Part shown: positions 51,064 through 62,885 of the stretch, piece after piece
Layout: every line of letters starts with the position of its first letter
How positions within the stretch are numbered: position 1 is the stretch's first letter
NCBI GenBank assembly: GCA_963662175.1
Contig: OY759214.1
Span: 1,302,001 to 1,366,000, forward strand
Length of the DNA: 64,000 bases
DNA from: Aradus depressus
Lineage: Eukaryota > Arthropoda > Insecta > Hemiptera > Aradidae
Reading direction: 5' to 3'
The notes under the pieces: generated by a model
Databases searched by the model: none
The model's input: only the letters and a program-made list of their open reading frames with translations
What the model was told of the DNA's origin: nothing
Translations under genes and position numbers: made by a program

Positions 51064-51190
51064 AGTAATGGGTTGTCAGGAACGCACTCAGGGAGTTAAG
51101 TAACGAGTTGTCAGGAACGCTCTCAGGGAGTTAAGTAACGATTTGTCAGGAACGCACTCAGAGAGTAAAGTAATGGGTTGTCAGGAATGC
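51064..51190. repeat. ~40-bp tandem repeat, about 3 copies
   Basis: GTTGTCAGGAACGCACTCAG and GGAGTTAAGTAA blocks repeat with small changes. Confidence 0.85.
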
Positions 51191-51479
51191 TTTTCAAAGT
51201 ATTAGGCTATTTTTCACTATATGGCTCCAGTAGTCGTACAGTGTCAGTGACTGACTGTCGAGCAGGCTTTAGTGCCGGGTTTAGCTCCAACACTATTCCC
51301 ACCTCCAAGTTCGTTATGTCCACACTGGTAGACAAAATCGCGATTGTCTATATACAATCGAGACGGTTGGCAACATGTTGCAAAACAATTTATAGACTTA
51401 AACACGCGTCAACACCTATAGTCTTGAATATTGAACATTCTTCATGGCCGGAGACATTGCCTGTGGGTTGATAGCCGCT

Positions 51480-51650
51480 TCCACGGCAAAAATAATTATT
51501 TTTGATACTCAAAACAGAAAACGACGTTGGTGGACACGACAAGTCTTATCAGAGGCACCCGCATTCGGGAATAATCTGTTAAATAAATTGAGATTGGGAT
51601 TCCGAAATTTCACGCGGTTGACCACATTTAATAACAAAAAAAGGGCATAA
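51480..51650 (+). pseudogene. possible HARBI1-like transposase N-terminal fragment
   Basis: The frame reads RKRRWWTRQVLSEAPAFGNN, then FRNFTRLTTF, resembling the RRWW ... F-x-NFTRM start of Harbinger nucleases. It stops shortly after, and no catalytic part is seen. Confidence 0.45.
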
Positions 51651-51850
51651 CGGAAGAAAGAGCACTGACTGAGGACGGAGACTGAATAAGCAATAAATGA
51701 TTCGAGGCATACCAGACATATTTACTTTTCTACGAAATATTGCGCAAAAGTCGCAAGGTCCATTCGAGACAGACATGAGATTTTGTCTATGGAGAGTTGC
51801 AGAACACCGAAATTGTTCCCGACTCTCTCAACAATCGCAGAACTTTGTTC

Positions 51851-51942
51851 ATAGACACGAGTTGCGCGATTTTGTCAATCAGTGTGGTTATACATTATAG
51901 ACACGAGTTGCGCGATTTTGTCAATCAGTGTGGTTATACATT
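51851..51942. repeat. 46-bp tandem duplication
   Basis: ATAGACACGAGTTGCGCGAT ... GGTTATACATT occurs twice back to back without a visible change. Confidence 0.92.
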
Positions 51943-52267
51943 TAGAAATATTAACAATTTGTTGTGTCCCTGAGCTGTTTTCCATATCTCGAGGGAACAT
52001 ACATCAGTCAGGCCGGGAAATTCAAGCCTATCCAGTGCATGCCCGACCTCCTTTATATCATTTTTATAAAACATACAATATATACACATTAATATAACTT
52101 AAACAAATATAAAAATATACGCTAGATTCTCAATATATAAAGATATAAATCTGCTAATATTTATTGTGGTCTTTTCGTATCAGCAATATTACAGGCCTTA
52201 CGTAAAGGCTAAAATATTTTGAGTAAATATAGAAATATGGAGTATTTTAGATATATATATATCCGTT

Positions 52268-52319
52268 TTACTAATTTACTCTTACAATAATTATAATTAT
52301 TGTAAGAGTAAATTAGTAA
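52268..52319. repeat. 52-bp perfect palindrome
   Basis: TTACTAATTTACTCTTACAA followed by TAATTA and continuing as the exact inverse to TTAGTAA, with no spacer. It lies about 10 bp outside the left end of the element at 52325-54645. Confidence 0.9.
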
Positions 52320-52324
52320 TAATA

Positions 52325-54645
52325 ATTACACAGATCTGCAACAAAAATGCTGTCTGGATGTTTTCAACTGATTTCTATGTATTTAGGTGTTCTGAAAACT
52401 AAAAAAATACTCAAAATATTCCAGAACGTCAGGTTATTTTGCAAAACGCAAAATTTTATTATAAAAAACGTGTTTTTTTGGGCTAACTTAAAGTCATAAA
52501 TAATAGGTACAATTTTATTTTGATTACTGTTTTTAAATGTATACAGGCCATAACTATAATTTCTTTCTAAATAAAGAACGTCCTGTGTGACCTAAATTAA
52601 CAAACATAAACATGTTGTAACCTGAACGTGCGCGCTCTGATAGTGTAGAAAGTGGCGCAGTACAATTACGTATTAACTCGTCATTGTTTTATAGATCTTG
52701 GTTCAATATAGTGCAATGTCGTCTGTGCGGAAGTGTGTGAATTCGTCTGACAGTTTCTGTTATATTTGTGGCGAATATATGGTATTAAAGCAACAACTTA
52801 ATATTACGGACTTTGTAAAAAAAGTATACTTCGCGTATTTTGGCTTGAAACTTGGAGATCAGGATAAAGTTTGGGCACCTCATTAAGTCTGCAAACGATG
52901 TGTTGAAGACCTTCGAAATTGGTTTAAGGGTAAGAAAAAAGCCTTCCGATATGCGATTCCTATGGTATGGCGCGAGCAAAAGAACCATAGTGATGATTGT
53001 TACTTTTGTTCGTGTAATGTGAAAGGATATAATTCAAAATGGAAGCAGTCAATTTCATACCCCAATATGCAATCAGCTATTCGTCCCATCCCTCATGGGA
53101 CCGAAATACCAGTGCCCAACGCCCCTGCAACCTTGGAAGAGATTCAAAGTTCTGACGAAGATGGTGCTGTACCTGAACCCGATGACAAGCCAAGTTTTGA
53201 ATTTGAAGATGACAGCAGTCCGAAATTGTTTTCCCAGGGCGAGCTAAATGATTTGGTTAGAGACTTAAATCTTCCCAAAAACGCTGCTGAGCTGCTTGGA
53301 TCAAGGCTCAAAAGCAGGAACTTACTTTTGCCGGGAGTGTCTTCCTCCTGGTTTAGATATCGTGAGAAGCAATTCTCTTCCTACTTTGCCCAAGAGGACG
53401 AGTTGGTTTATTGTATCAATATTGAAGGTTTGATGGATATATTTAAGATCTCATACGACCCAGCACAGTGGCGTCTTTTCATAGATTCTTCAAAAAGAAG
53501 CCTTAAAGCAGTTCTGCTTCACAATGGCGGTTTCTATGCTTCCATTCCTGTCGGTCATTCCGTACACCTCAAGGAAACCTACAAGAACTTGGAATTGGTT
53601 CTTTGCAAATTAAAATATAAAAACCACGGTTGGCAAGTGTGTGGTGATTTAAAAATCTTGGACATGTTGCTTGGACAACAATCTGGGTTTACCAAATTCC
53701 CTTGCCTTTTGTGTCTATGGGATAGTAGAGACCGAGCAAATCAACGGACCAAAAAGTGTTGGCCTCCGAGGGAGCTTAAAGTTGGCGAAAAGAACGTCCT
53801 GCATGAAATTTTGGTGCCTCCTCATAAAGTTCTTCTACCACCGCTTCACATTAAGCTGGGATTGATGAAGCAATTTGTAAAGTCACTTTCAAGAGATGGA
53901 AATTGCTTCAAATACTTAATATCAAAGTTTCCAGGCCTCTCGGAGGCAAAGTTGAAAGAAGGTGTTTTTGTTGGACCAGATATTAGACGACTTATGGCTG
54001 ATCCACAATTCATCACAACCATGACGGATCCTCAAAGAGAAGGGTGGATTGCCTTTTAGAGAAATTTTTAGGCAATAACAAAGACCCTAACTACAAACAA
54101 ATCGTTAAAAAAATGTTAAAAGCATTTCAAGCTTTAGGTTGCCTAATGAGTTTAAAAGTAAATTTTCTTCATTCCCACCTCGACTACTTTCCAGATAATT
54201 TAGGAGATATGAGTGAAGAGCAAGGTGAACGATTTCACCAAGATATAAAGGAGATGGAAAAAAGATACCAGGGAAGATGGAGCGTCTCAATGATGGCAGA
54301 CTACTGTTGTACGCTTCAGAGAGACATTCCAGATGCTTACCACAAGCGAAAATGTACCAAAAGGAGTCTCACTGGGAAAAAGATGTGTTTAGTGCTTACT
54401 AATGAATGTATTTTAGATAAAAAAATAAGTTTTGGTACGCAATTATAAATTTTAAAAAAAATTTTAGTCTTTTATCTTAAGATGATAAATTGTTTAACAT
54501 AGATACCCACATTGTCAGAAAACGTGACGTTCTATGACAAAATGAAAGTCATTTTCGGATTCAGCACATCCAAAATCATAGGAATTACGCAAAAAAACCA
54601 AAACAGCTGTCATTTTTTTTTTTTTTTGCAGACCTGTGTTATTAG
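52325..54645 (+). mobile_element. DNA-transposon-like element with imperfect inverted ends
   Basis: The left end (ACACAGATCTGCAACAAAAA, TGCTGTCTGG) and the inverse of the right end (ACACAGGTCTGCAAAAAAAA, ATGACAGCTG) match, with further similarity for about 90 bp inward (TTTCTATGTATTT against TTCCTATGATTTT; GGTGTTCTGAA against GATGTGCTGAA). The coding region 52716-54448 lies between them. The target duplication is unclear (perhaps TTA). Confidence 0.6.
52716..54448 (+). pseudogene. large transposase-like protein of an unnamed arthropod repeat family, inactivated
   Basis: Begins MSSVRKCVNSSDSFCYICGE. Two N-terminal cysteine clusters (CYIC ... VCKRC; DDCYFCSCNVKGY) suggest zinc binding. LNDLVRDLNLPKNAAELLGS, WRLFIDSSKRSLKAVLLHNG, WQVCGDLKILDMLLGQQ, KFPCLLCLWDSR, LLPPLHIKLGLMKQFVK and GERFHQDIKEMEKRYQGRW follow. 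I recognise the block order from many repeated 'uncharacterized' insect proteins but cannot assign a superfamily; RLFIDSS and VCGDLK could be acidic positions of an RNase H-type fold. An in-frame TAA (52884-52886, H*VCKRC) and a frameshift near 54055 (GWIAF to EKFLGNN) break it. Confidence 0.7.
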
Positions 54646-54659
54646 TAAAATTTCATTTA

Positions 54660-55486
54660 TTTTTTTCACGTAATTTATTCAATAAACAAATTGCATTGTG
54701 TGGTGTAAAAATCATATCGCTAATAATATCCGAAATTCATGTAGCAAATTTAATAAAATAAAAGTAAATAAATATACAACTATAGTTAGTTAGACTAACT
54801 ATACAACTATACAAATTAAAAAAAAAAAAAACTTCACATTACAAAATGAAAACCGTCTTCAGTTTTTCAACAAAATGTTTTCATAGGACGCATATGCCAG
54901 ATCTAAAAATTGCAAACAGATTGTCAGAAAAAAAAGAAAAATCTGGTTCACAATTTGACTTTTGAATGAGCGAAGCAAGGTTTCAAATTTGACTAACTCC
55001 AAGTTGATGGCTTTGTGTCTGGGTATGTTCGATATCTACTATGTCCGGTCGCCCACTTTCATCAAATTTAATAAATGATTCAATGTTCTATTAGGCTTCC
55101 GGAGAGAATCCTATAATTTTTGATTATGATTCAACAATATTTTAATTAGATTTTTTTTCTGATAAACCAGACTAAAGGAGAGAAAGATTTTTATCCTTAA
55201 AATGTGGGCAATTTGAATATAAAAATGATCTATCTTAGGGTAATGAAACAAAATTGCGCGATGTAATTTGGAGGGAAAATTGCTATAACGAGAAGCTTAT
55301 TAAAATATACATGTAGGAAATAGCTAGGAAATAGCAATAAATTATATAATCCAAAGTCTCCTCTCTTTGGAAACAATAAAATTGATAAACTTAAAAACAA
55401 AATACAAACAGTCTTAAATTATTTACAATTAACCTAACATATTAATTAATATTTCAAGGGCAATTAGAAGAATCAAAATGGTGAGT
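54660..55486. other. AT-rich, unassigned
   Basis: No recognised element between the transposon-like element and the next SINE. Confidence 0.5.
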
Positions 55487-55499
55487 ACTGGAAGGACTT

Positions 55500-55843
55500 A
55501 GGTTAGGTTTTATGACTCATGCCCGGGCTTTAACTACGAGGTCATATCGCCTACTACCAGAGCGCTTTTTCGTCACTCTGGTGGACATGAGCCCGACTCT
55601 ACTGTGGGAGTCCTAAATTTTGCCTACCCTAAATTTTTATTCATCTAGAGTAGGGGTCTTTAACGAGTACCTGACATCGTACAGGCTCGGGACCATCGCT
55701 TAACGTCCCATCCGAAGGACGGCATGCTTAAGTTTATTTTACCTCCCAGATAAAATAAACTAAGGGCCACGGTCGGGTTACGAACCCACGACCTTGAGCT
55801 CAGAAGTCAAGCACGCATACCACTGAGCTACCGGCGCCCTCTA
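55500..55843 (-). mobile_element. SINE family 1, full length with target duplication
   Basis: Flanked by ACTGGAAGGACTT (55487-55499 and 55844-55856). Complete tail to head (GAGCTACCGGCGCCCTCT). Longest copy in the window. Confidence 0.9.
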
Positions 55844-56033
55844 ACTGGAAGGACTTGTACGTCTATTTAGCCAGAGCCTTCCCTAGAAACAACCAAGCAC
55901 ATGTCTGTATTGATACAGCTTCATCCCCTCCCCTCCCTGAGTTGCCACACAGCCTCTATCCTAAGGTAGACCAACATCCAGCAAGTTTCGTTAATATATG
56001 ATCAACCGTTATAAAGCTAGCAGTCATTTATGT

Positions 56034-56047
56034 CCCCCCCCCCCCCC
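56034..56047. repeat. poly-C tract
   Basis: About 14 C in a row. A similar tract lies at about 49015-49031. Confidence 0.85.
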
Positions 56048-56736
56048 CTCCGCCCTCCATTTCAACATTTTGAGACGCAGTATGGCCTTTGAATAAACTG
56101 GGTTTATAAGGATGCTAGATGTAAAATTTCATGAAAATCCGACAAACCATTAAAGAACTAGCACGGATTGTTGTGAACCTTCCCCCTCCCCCATTCAAAA
56201 TTTTGAAGTGAAACTGACACAAACATCCATAAAAATATAAATTGAACTGATGGTCTTTACAGTCCTTATGTAACACGAAACGGATTTCTGGTCGTTCCAA
56301 CCAGGTAGTGTATGAGAATCAAAACTCTGCTTATCAAAAATAGTAATTTATTTGTAAAATTGTTGGTTGCTTAATCGCTTGTACTAATTGAATCTATATA
56401 AAAAAAAAAGAATGCCACATTAAATTCTTTTTAAAGAACCAGAAAATTTCTTCTGCTGAAAAGTTAATTTAACATTCAAGAGGGTAGATCAGATTTATAC
56501 AGCGTTATAATGTTCCGAAAGAAACAACTTTTGTTAACTTGATCCTAAAACTGAACTCTTTTGTCAACATCTAACTTACTATATATTATAGAAAAGGACT
56601 ACAACAGATGGACACAACGACAAAGATCGTTAAATCTTAAAATAACATTAACAAATATAGACTTAAATTAAATATTATTTTTGCTACTAGGTAGTATTTT
56701 GAGAGCCTCTCTTCCTCTTCAGTTGTCATGTGATGA

Positions 56737-56883
56737 TCATGATTCGTAGGATGCTTTCTTGAACAGGGATGATATCTCTTCAATGGTTTTATTTTTAGTT
56801 TCAGGAACTTTCCTCCAGATGAAGACGATGAAGAAGAGCTGCAGTGCTCCGAAGATGAGGAACACATAACTGCCAATCTGCTC
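56737..56883 (-). CDS. Glut1: Glut1 last coding exon
   Basis: 147 nt including TGA; acceptor AATTGCAG. EQIGSYVFLIFGALQLFF, IVFIWRKVPETKNKTIEEIS, short cytoplasmic tail ending KKASYES. Confidence 0.9.
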   Translation of the reverse strand, partial: EQIGSYVFLIFGALQLFFIVFIWRKVPETKNKTIEEISSLFKKASYES

Positions 56884-59800
56884 CTGCAATTCAAAGGACT
56901 GGAGTTAATATAAATAGTAGTCAGTGTCAACAAAGTGACGTCGTCGGTGAATCATCGGTCATGTACTTCCACAACACGAATTAATCAATTACATTTCCGC
57001 TCTCTCTCTAAAACCAATAGATCGATTTCACTAACATTTGCTTGGATTTGTACCTTCAGTAGTCTGGCTCTATAGAGAGAGGCATGCAAGGGCCCTGTAC
57101 CATGAGCTGGTATGTCCATTGTAAGTGCATTTTTACCACTTCTCATTTCACTTTTCATGTTCCAATTACATTAAAAAATTTTCTTAATGGAAAATACAAT
57201 AATAACTGGTAGATCAATGGAACAGTGACCTCGCGAATAAAACAAAATATTGTATATATACATATCATTATTTAAAATAGTCATTATTGAAAGCTTCAGT
57301 ATAATCTGTCTCTTGTATGTTGAGAAATGCGAGAACATATTGTGAAAACTGAAAACTTGTAATAAACAAATAAAACAAACTTTATTATTAACGAGAGTAT
57401 TATATCATCGTCAAGTTCAGTTATCACACTCAGCAAAATGTTTTAGTTTACAACTAAACCTGACGATGGTATAATGCCGAGATCAGTAGTATATGCATAC
57501 AGTGTTGCAGAATAGACAATATAACAAATGAATGTGAATCATTCTTATATATCAGGTAAGGAAGGGGTTGAAATCATCGTCAAGTTCAGTTATCACACTC
57601 AGCAAAATGTTTTAGTTTACAACTAAACCTGACGATGGTATAATGCCGAGATCAGTAGTATATGCATACAGTGTTGCAGAATAGACAATATAACAAATGA
57701 ATGTGAATCATTCTTATATATCAGGTAAGGAAGGGGTTGAAATCATCGTCAAGTTCAGTTATCACACTCAGCAAAATGTTTTAGTTTACAACTAAACCTG
57801 ACGATGGTATAATGCCGAGATCAGTAGTATATGCATACAGTGTTGCAGAATAGACAATATAACAAATGAATGTGAATCATTCTTATATATCAGGTAAGGA
57901 AGGGGTTGAAATCATCGTCAAGTTCAGTTATCACACTCAGCAACATGTTTTAGTTTACAACTAAACCTGACGATGGTATAATGCCGAGATCAGTAGTATA
58001 TGCATACAGTGTTGCAGAATAGACAATATAACAAATGAATGTGAATCATTCTTATATATCAGGTAAGGAAGGGGTTGAAATCATCGTCAAGTTCAGTTAT
58101 CACACTCAGCAACATGTTTTAGTTTACAACTAAACCTGACGATGGTATAATGCCGAGATCAGTAGTATATGCATACAGTGTTGCAGAATAGACAATATAA
58201 CAAATGAATGTGAATCATTCTTATATATCAGGTAAGGAAGGGGTTGAAATCATTGTCAAGTTCAGTTATCACACTCAGCAACATGTTTTAGTTTACAACT
58301 AAACCTGACGATGGTATAATGCCGAGATCAGTAGTATATGCATACAGTGTTGCAGAATAGATAATATAACAAATGAATGTGAATCATTTTTATATATCAG
58401 GTAAGGAAGGGGTTGAAATCATCGTCAAGTTCAGTTATCACACTCAGCAACATGTTTTAGTTTACAACTAAACCTGACGATGGTATAATGCCGAGATCAG
58501 TAGTATATGCATACAGTGTTGCAGAATAGACAATATAACAAATGAATGTGAATCATTCTTATATATCAGGTAAGGAAGGGGTTGAAATCATCGTCAAGTT
58601 CAGTTATCACACTCAGCAACATGTTTTAGTTTACAACTAAACCTGACGATGGTATAATGCCGAGATCAGTAGTATATGCATACAGTGTTGCAGAATAGAC
58701 AATATAACAAATGAATGTGAATCATTCTTATATATCAGGTAAGGAAGGGGTTGAAATCATCGTCAAGTTCAGTTATCACACTCAGCAACATGTTTTAGTT
58801 TACAACTAAACCTGACGATGGTATAATGCCGAGATCAGTAGTATATGCATACAGTGTTGCAGAATAGACAATATAACAAATGAATGTGAATCATTCTTAT
58901 ATATCAGGTAAGGAAGGGGTTGAAATCATCGTCAAGTTCAGTTATCACACTCAGCAACATGTTTTAGTTTACAACTAAACCTGACGATGGTATAATGCCG
59001 AGATCAGTAGTATATGCATACAGTGTTGCAGAATAGACAATATAACAAATGAATGTGAATCATTCTTATATATCAGGTAAGGAAGGGGTTGAAATCATCG
59101 TCAAGTTCAGTTATCACACTCAGCAACATGTTTTAGTTTACAACTAAACCTGACGATGGTATAATGCCGAGATCAGTAGTATATGCATACAGTGTTGCAG
59201 AATAGACAATATAACAAATGAATGTGAATCATTCTTATATATCAGGTAAGGAAGGGGTTGAAATCATCGTCAAGTTCAGTTATCACACTCAGCAACATGT
59301 TTTAGTTTACAACTAAACCTGACGATGGTATAATGCCGAGATCAGTAGTATATGCATACAGTGTTGCAGAATAGATAATATAACAAATGAATGTGAATCA
59401 TTTTTATATATCAGGTAAGGAAGGGGTTGAAATCATCGTCAAGTTCAGTTATCACACTCAGCAACATGTTTTAGTTTACAACTAAACCTGACGATGGTAT
59501 AATGCCGAGATCAGTAGTATATGCATACAGTGTTGCAGAATAGACAATATAACAAATGAATGTGAATCATTCTTATATATCAGGTAAGGAAGGGGTTGAA
59601 ATCATCGTCAAGTTCAGTTATCACACTCAGCAACATGTTTTAGTTTACAACTAAACCTGACGATGGTATAATGCCGAGATCAGTAGTATATGCATACAGT
59701 GTTGCAGAATAGACAATATAACAAATGAATGTGAATCATTCTTATATATCAGGTAAGGAAGGGGTTGAAATCATCGTCAAGTTCAGTTATCACACTCAGC

Positions 59801-62800
59801 AACATGTTTTAGTTTACAACTAAACCTGACGATGGTATAATGCCGAGATCAGTAGTATATGCATACAGTGTTGCAGAATAGACAATATAACAAATGAATG
59901 TGAATCATTCTTATATATCAGGTAAGGAAGGGGTTGAAATCATCGTCAAGTTCAGTTATCACACTCAGCAACATGTTTTAGTTTACAACTAAACCTGACG
60001 ATGGTATAATGCCGAGATCAGTAGTATATGCATACAGTGTTGCAGAATAGACAATATAACAAATGAATGTGAATCATTCTTATATATCAGGTAAGGAAGG
60101 GGTTGAAATCATCGTCAAGTTCAGTTATCACACTCAGCAACATGTTTTAGTTTACAACTAAACCTGACGATGGTATAATGCCGAGATCAGTAGTATATGC
60201 ATACAATGTTGCACAATAGACAATATAACAAATGAATGTGAATCATGCTTATATATCAGGTAAGGAAGGGGTTGAAATTTCAACCTCATGGTTGTACACT
60301 TAGGAAATAGTTTGGTTTGAAATATTGTCTTCCTTTTTCAATAAAGATGGTGAAACAAACAAAAAAAAAAATGAAGTTGTGTGTCGAGCATTGAACTCAG
60401 AAGCTTTTTCAATCTTTAAAATAATTGACTGAATAACAATAGAAACAGAAATTATAACAAAATAAATAAATAAAATTACCAAATTGTGATAATATGTAGT
60501 TACGTTCGTTGTTGTGACTCATGCCCGGCCTTTAACTACGGGGTCATATCGCCTACTACCAGACCGCTCTTTCGTCACTCTGGTGAGCATGAGCCCGACT
60601 CTACTGTGGGAGCCCCAAATTTTGCTTACCCAGGTTTAGTTACCTAATGGGTCTTTAACGAGTACCTGGCATCGCACAGTTAAGAACCATGCATAACGTC
60701 CCATCCGAAGGACGGCGAGCTCGAGTTTTTTTGCCTCTCAGATAAGATAATCTAAGAGCCTCGGCAGGGTTTCAAACCCGCGATTTTGAGCTAAGTAGAC
60801 TAGCACGCTACCTCTGAGCAATCCGCGTCCTCCACCGTCATACTAAATGCATACATATGTGGAAACAGAATTGGTTCTAATTTGTTAACAAAGGGGAGTG
60901 TTTAAAAATAAATTTGCTAATTCAAATAAATATTATTTTTAGTGTCAATTTATAACCAGTTGTTCTAATAAAATCAATTTAATAACTTCATTTTAGTTTT
61001 TCCTCTGTTATTGAGAAAAGGAAGAAAATATTTGAGATCAAACAAATGCCCAACTGTGCAGCCATGGTTAAACTCCAACCTCATCCTTACCTGATTTGTA
61101 AGATTGGTTCGTACTCTGCGAATTGTCTTAGATTTAAACTAAGTCTGATGATGAAGTAATACCGAAACAGGCAGTTAAGGCATACAGTTTTTCCAAAAGA
61201 CAAATCTGAGACGAGATGAGATGCGATGCGACAATGAAACAAATTGCAAGCCTGCTGACTCAAAAGGAAATGTTCATCTAACTTCGGTTGGTTAATAATA
61301 ATAATAATTATATCAACTTACGGTGAGTGGCAAGAAGCCTATGCCAACCAAGAAGTTGGCCGACCAGTTGACGGCCACAGCCACTGAGGTGGCGACCGGA
61401 CGAGCAGGTTGAGCGAAGAGTTCAGTGACAATGAACCATGGGATGGAGCCAGGACCGATGGAGAAGAAGAGAACGAAGGAGAGGACCGCCACGATGGAGA
61501 CGTAGGCCAGGAACACCACCTCGTCCTGCAAGAACAACAGAGGATGAAAATCACAAAACACTTTGGCATTGGCAGTCTAATAATTAATATTCTAATTTCA
61601 AGTTATTCATAAATAATAGATGATAGGATATATTAATTGTATACAGTGAGGGAAGAGAAACGTCAGTGGATGTACTTCCCCAGTGCCAATTAATGAATCA
61701 AGCTTCCACTCTCCCTCTGAGAACAATTTACCGACTTGGTTCAAAATCATTATGTGTCTGACTCAGGGTTCATTGATTCGCGCAGAGACAGTTCATTGCC
61801 AGTGTTTTAGCTCTCGGTAGGGGCTATGTCAGACCGTAAGTCTCGTTGATGTGAATTCTGCGTAAGTTTGTGTCGGATGGTTGCGCGCGCAACTCACACA
61901 AAACTATACACTTCTTTATCTGTGATGTCAGCTGTTCTTGAGCATTACTATTGTATTTTTACAACATTATTGATCATATTTACCGTTGTAGTGAATTTAA
62001 CTAAAATATCAATATTACGAACTATGAAAAGATATTTCGGTAAGAAACTTTTAGGTTAAGATGCTTCGATAACTTAAATTTGTGGTAGAAGACAATAATA
62101 GAGCAGTGTAAATCTAAAAAAGTATAATATATAATATTTCAATATACATATTATTATATGATATTATATAATATTGTTATTAATATATAATAACTGCTGA
62201 AAATATTGATAAATAAATAGTATATTTGTTGTCATATTGTACAACAAATAATATAATGTTTTTACCCATTTCAGGAGATACCGAACAGCTTATTTCATTT
62301 TTAAATAACAAACTTAATCTACAAATCGAAGCATTTCAACAAAAAATTCGAAAACTACCATCGACGCTGTATTCTCGCGGTATTTAGAGACACTACAATC
62401 ACATTTGTATATATCTTATTTTAGCTATCACAAACCTATAATTTCATGTACAAAAGAAATTGAAGAACAATACATTTGAAAGTTTAATTACTCAAACTAC
62501 TTTTCTCATTATATCATTATAAAACAAAGTTTTATTAAAATTAGTGCACGACAGCAAGTTTTTGAAACTAAAGTAGTTGTTTACACATCAATTCTCGTGA
62601 GTACCGCGTCACTCAAATTTGCTTCTTTTTTTTTCGCTCAATGAAAGATTTGTTAAGCCCTAAGATACGTACCGCTTTGAGGAGACAGAGGATGAGAAGG
62701 AGTGTTGATACGAACATGCCGGAGAAGCCAACAAGAAGGAGCGTCTTCCGACCTGCCTTCTCCACGAGTGCCAGAGAGACGACAGTCATGGCAACGTTGA

Positions 62801-62885
62801 GAGCTCCCATCCCCAGGGTGGCGTACTGGGCGGCTGTCTCACTCAGACCAGCTCCTTTGAAGATCGTCGTGGAGAAGAAGATGGC
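56737..62885 (-). CDS. Glut1: GLUT1-type facilitative sugar transporter, last three coding exons (partial gene)
   Basis: Exons 62885-62673, 61525-61322 and 56883-56737 join in phase (71, 68 and 48 codons plus stop) into the C-terminal 187 residues of an SLC2 transporter of the major facilitator superfamily. These proteins move glucose-like sugars down their gradient across the plasma membrane. Order: end of TM7 and loop (AIFFSTTIFKGAGLSETA), TM8-9 with VEKAGRKTLLLVG (family E-x-x-GR-R motif), TM10 with the signature GPGSIPWFIVTELFAQPARP, TM11-12, and VPETKNKTIEEISSLF (family PETKG-like motif, glycine replaced by Asn). The layout matches GLUT1/SLC2A1 better than trehalose transporters. The N-terminal half is outside the window. 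The last intron (4.4 kb) contains a 17-copy satellite. Confidence 0.85.
56938..57060 (-). mobile_element. foldback left terminus
   Basis: GTCGTCGGTGAATCATCGGT, CATGTACTTCCACAACACGA, CTCTCTCTCTAAAACCAATAG. It starts within the Glut1 intron about 55 bp from the last exon's acceptor. Confidence 0.6.
57406..60280. repeat. 169-bp satellite array, 17 copies, in a Glut1 intron
   Basis: CATCGTCAAGTTCAG recurs every 169 bp from 57406 to 60110. Copies are more than 98 percent alike, with AGCAAAATG in the first three and AGCAACATG later, plus two near-identical variants (ATAGATAATA, CATTTTTATA) six units apart, which suggests multi-unit duplication. Each unit has inverted arms, CATCGTCAAGTTCAGTT and AACTAAACCTGACGATG, and a hammerhead-like string CTGACGA, T, GGTA-TAA-TGCC, GAGA. 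A diverged single relative lies at 61065-61205. Confidence 0.95.
60513..60835 (-). mobile_element. SINE family 1, full length, older
   Basis: GACTCATGCCCGGCCTTTAA tail to a worn head (GAGCAATCCGCGTCCTCC). Reversed B box reads GGTTTCAAACCC. No clear target duplication. Confidence 0.85.
61065..61205 (+). mobile_element. PLE-type terminal repeat related to the 169-bp satellite
   Basis: CTGATGATGAAGTAATACCG, AAACAGGCAG, GGCATACAGTTTTTCC parallels CTGACGATGGTATAATGCCG, GCATACAGTGTTGC of the satellite. CCAACCTCATCCTTACCTGA at its left is the inverse of TCAGGTAAGGAAGGGGTTG from the satellite, so it is an inverted arrangement of the same end. Confidence 0.55.
61322..61525 (-). CDS. Glut1: Glut1 exon (TM9-TM11)
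   Basis: 204 nt, 68 codons, phase 0; acceptor CTTGCAG, donor GTAAGT. Carries the sugar-transporter signature GPGSIPWFIVTELF and NWSANFLVGIGFLPLT. Confidence 0.9.
61650..61800 (-). mobile_element. foldback left terminus
   Basis: GTGGATGTACTTCCCCAGTG, CCAATTAATGAATCAAGC, CCGACTTGGTTCAAAATCA. Confidence 0.55.
61801..62672. other. Glut1 intron sequence, unassigned
   Basis: AT-rich intron without a recognisable element; a small CpG-containing patch (GTTGCGCGCGCAAC palindrome) near 61880-61895. Confidence 0.45.
62673..62885 (-). CDS. Glut1: Glut1 exon (TM7 end to TM9)
   Basis: 213 nt, 71 codons, phase 0 at both ends; acceptor TTCTGTAG, donor GTACGT. Encodes AIFFSTTIFKGAGLSETA, YATLGMGALNVAMTVVSL, VEKAGRKTLLLVGFSGMF. 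Confidence 0.88.

Noticed and set aside
57406..60280. CRISPR-like regular array
   Set aside because: Units are identical across the whole period, with no variable spacers, in a eukaryotic intron; it is a satellite.
61409..61612. Plus-strand acidic frame over a Glut1 exon (also 62641-62964)
   Set aside because: Antisense shadow of conserved transporter exons on the minus strand.
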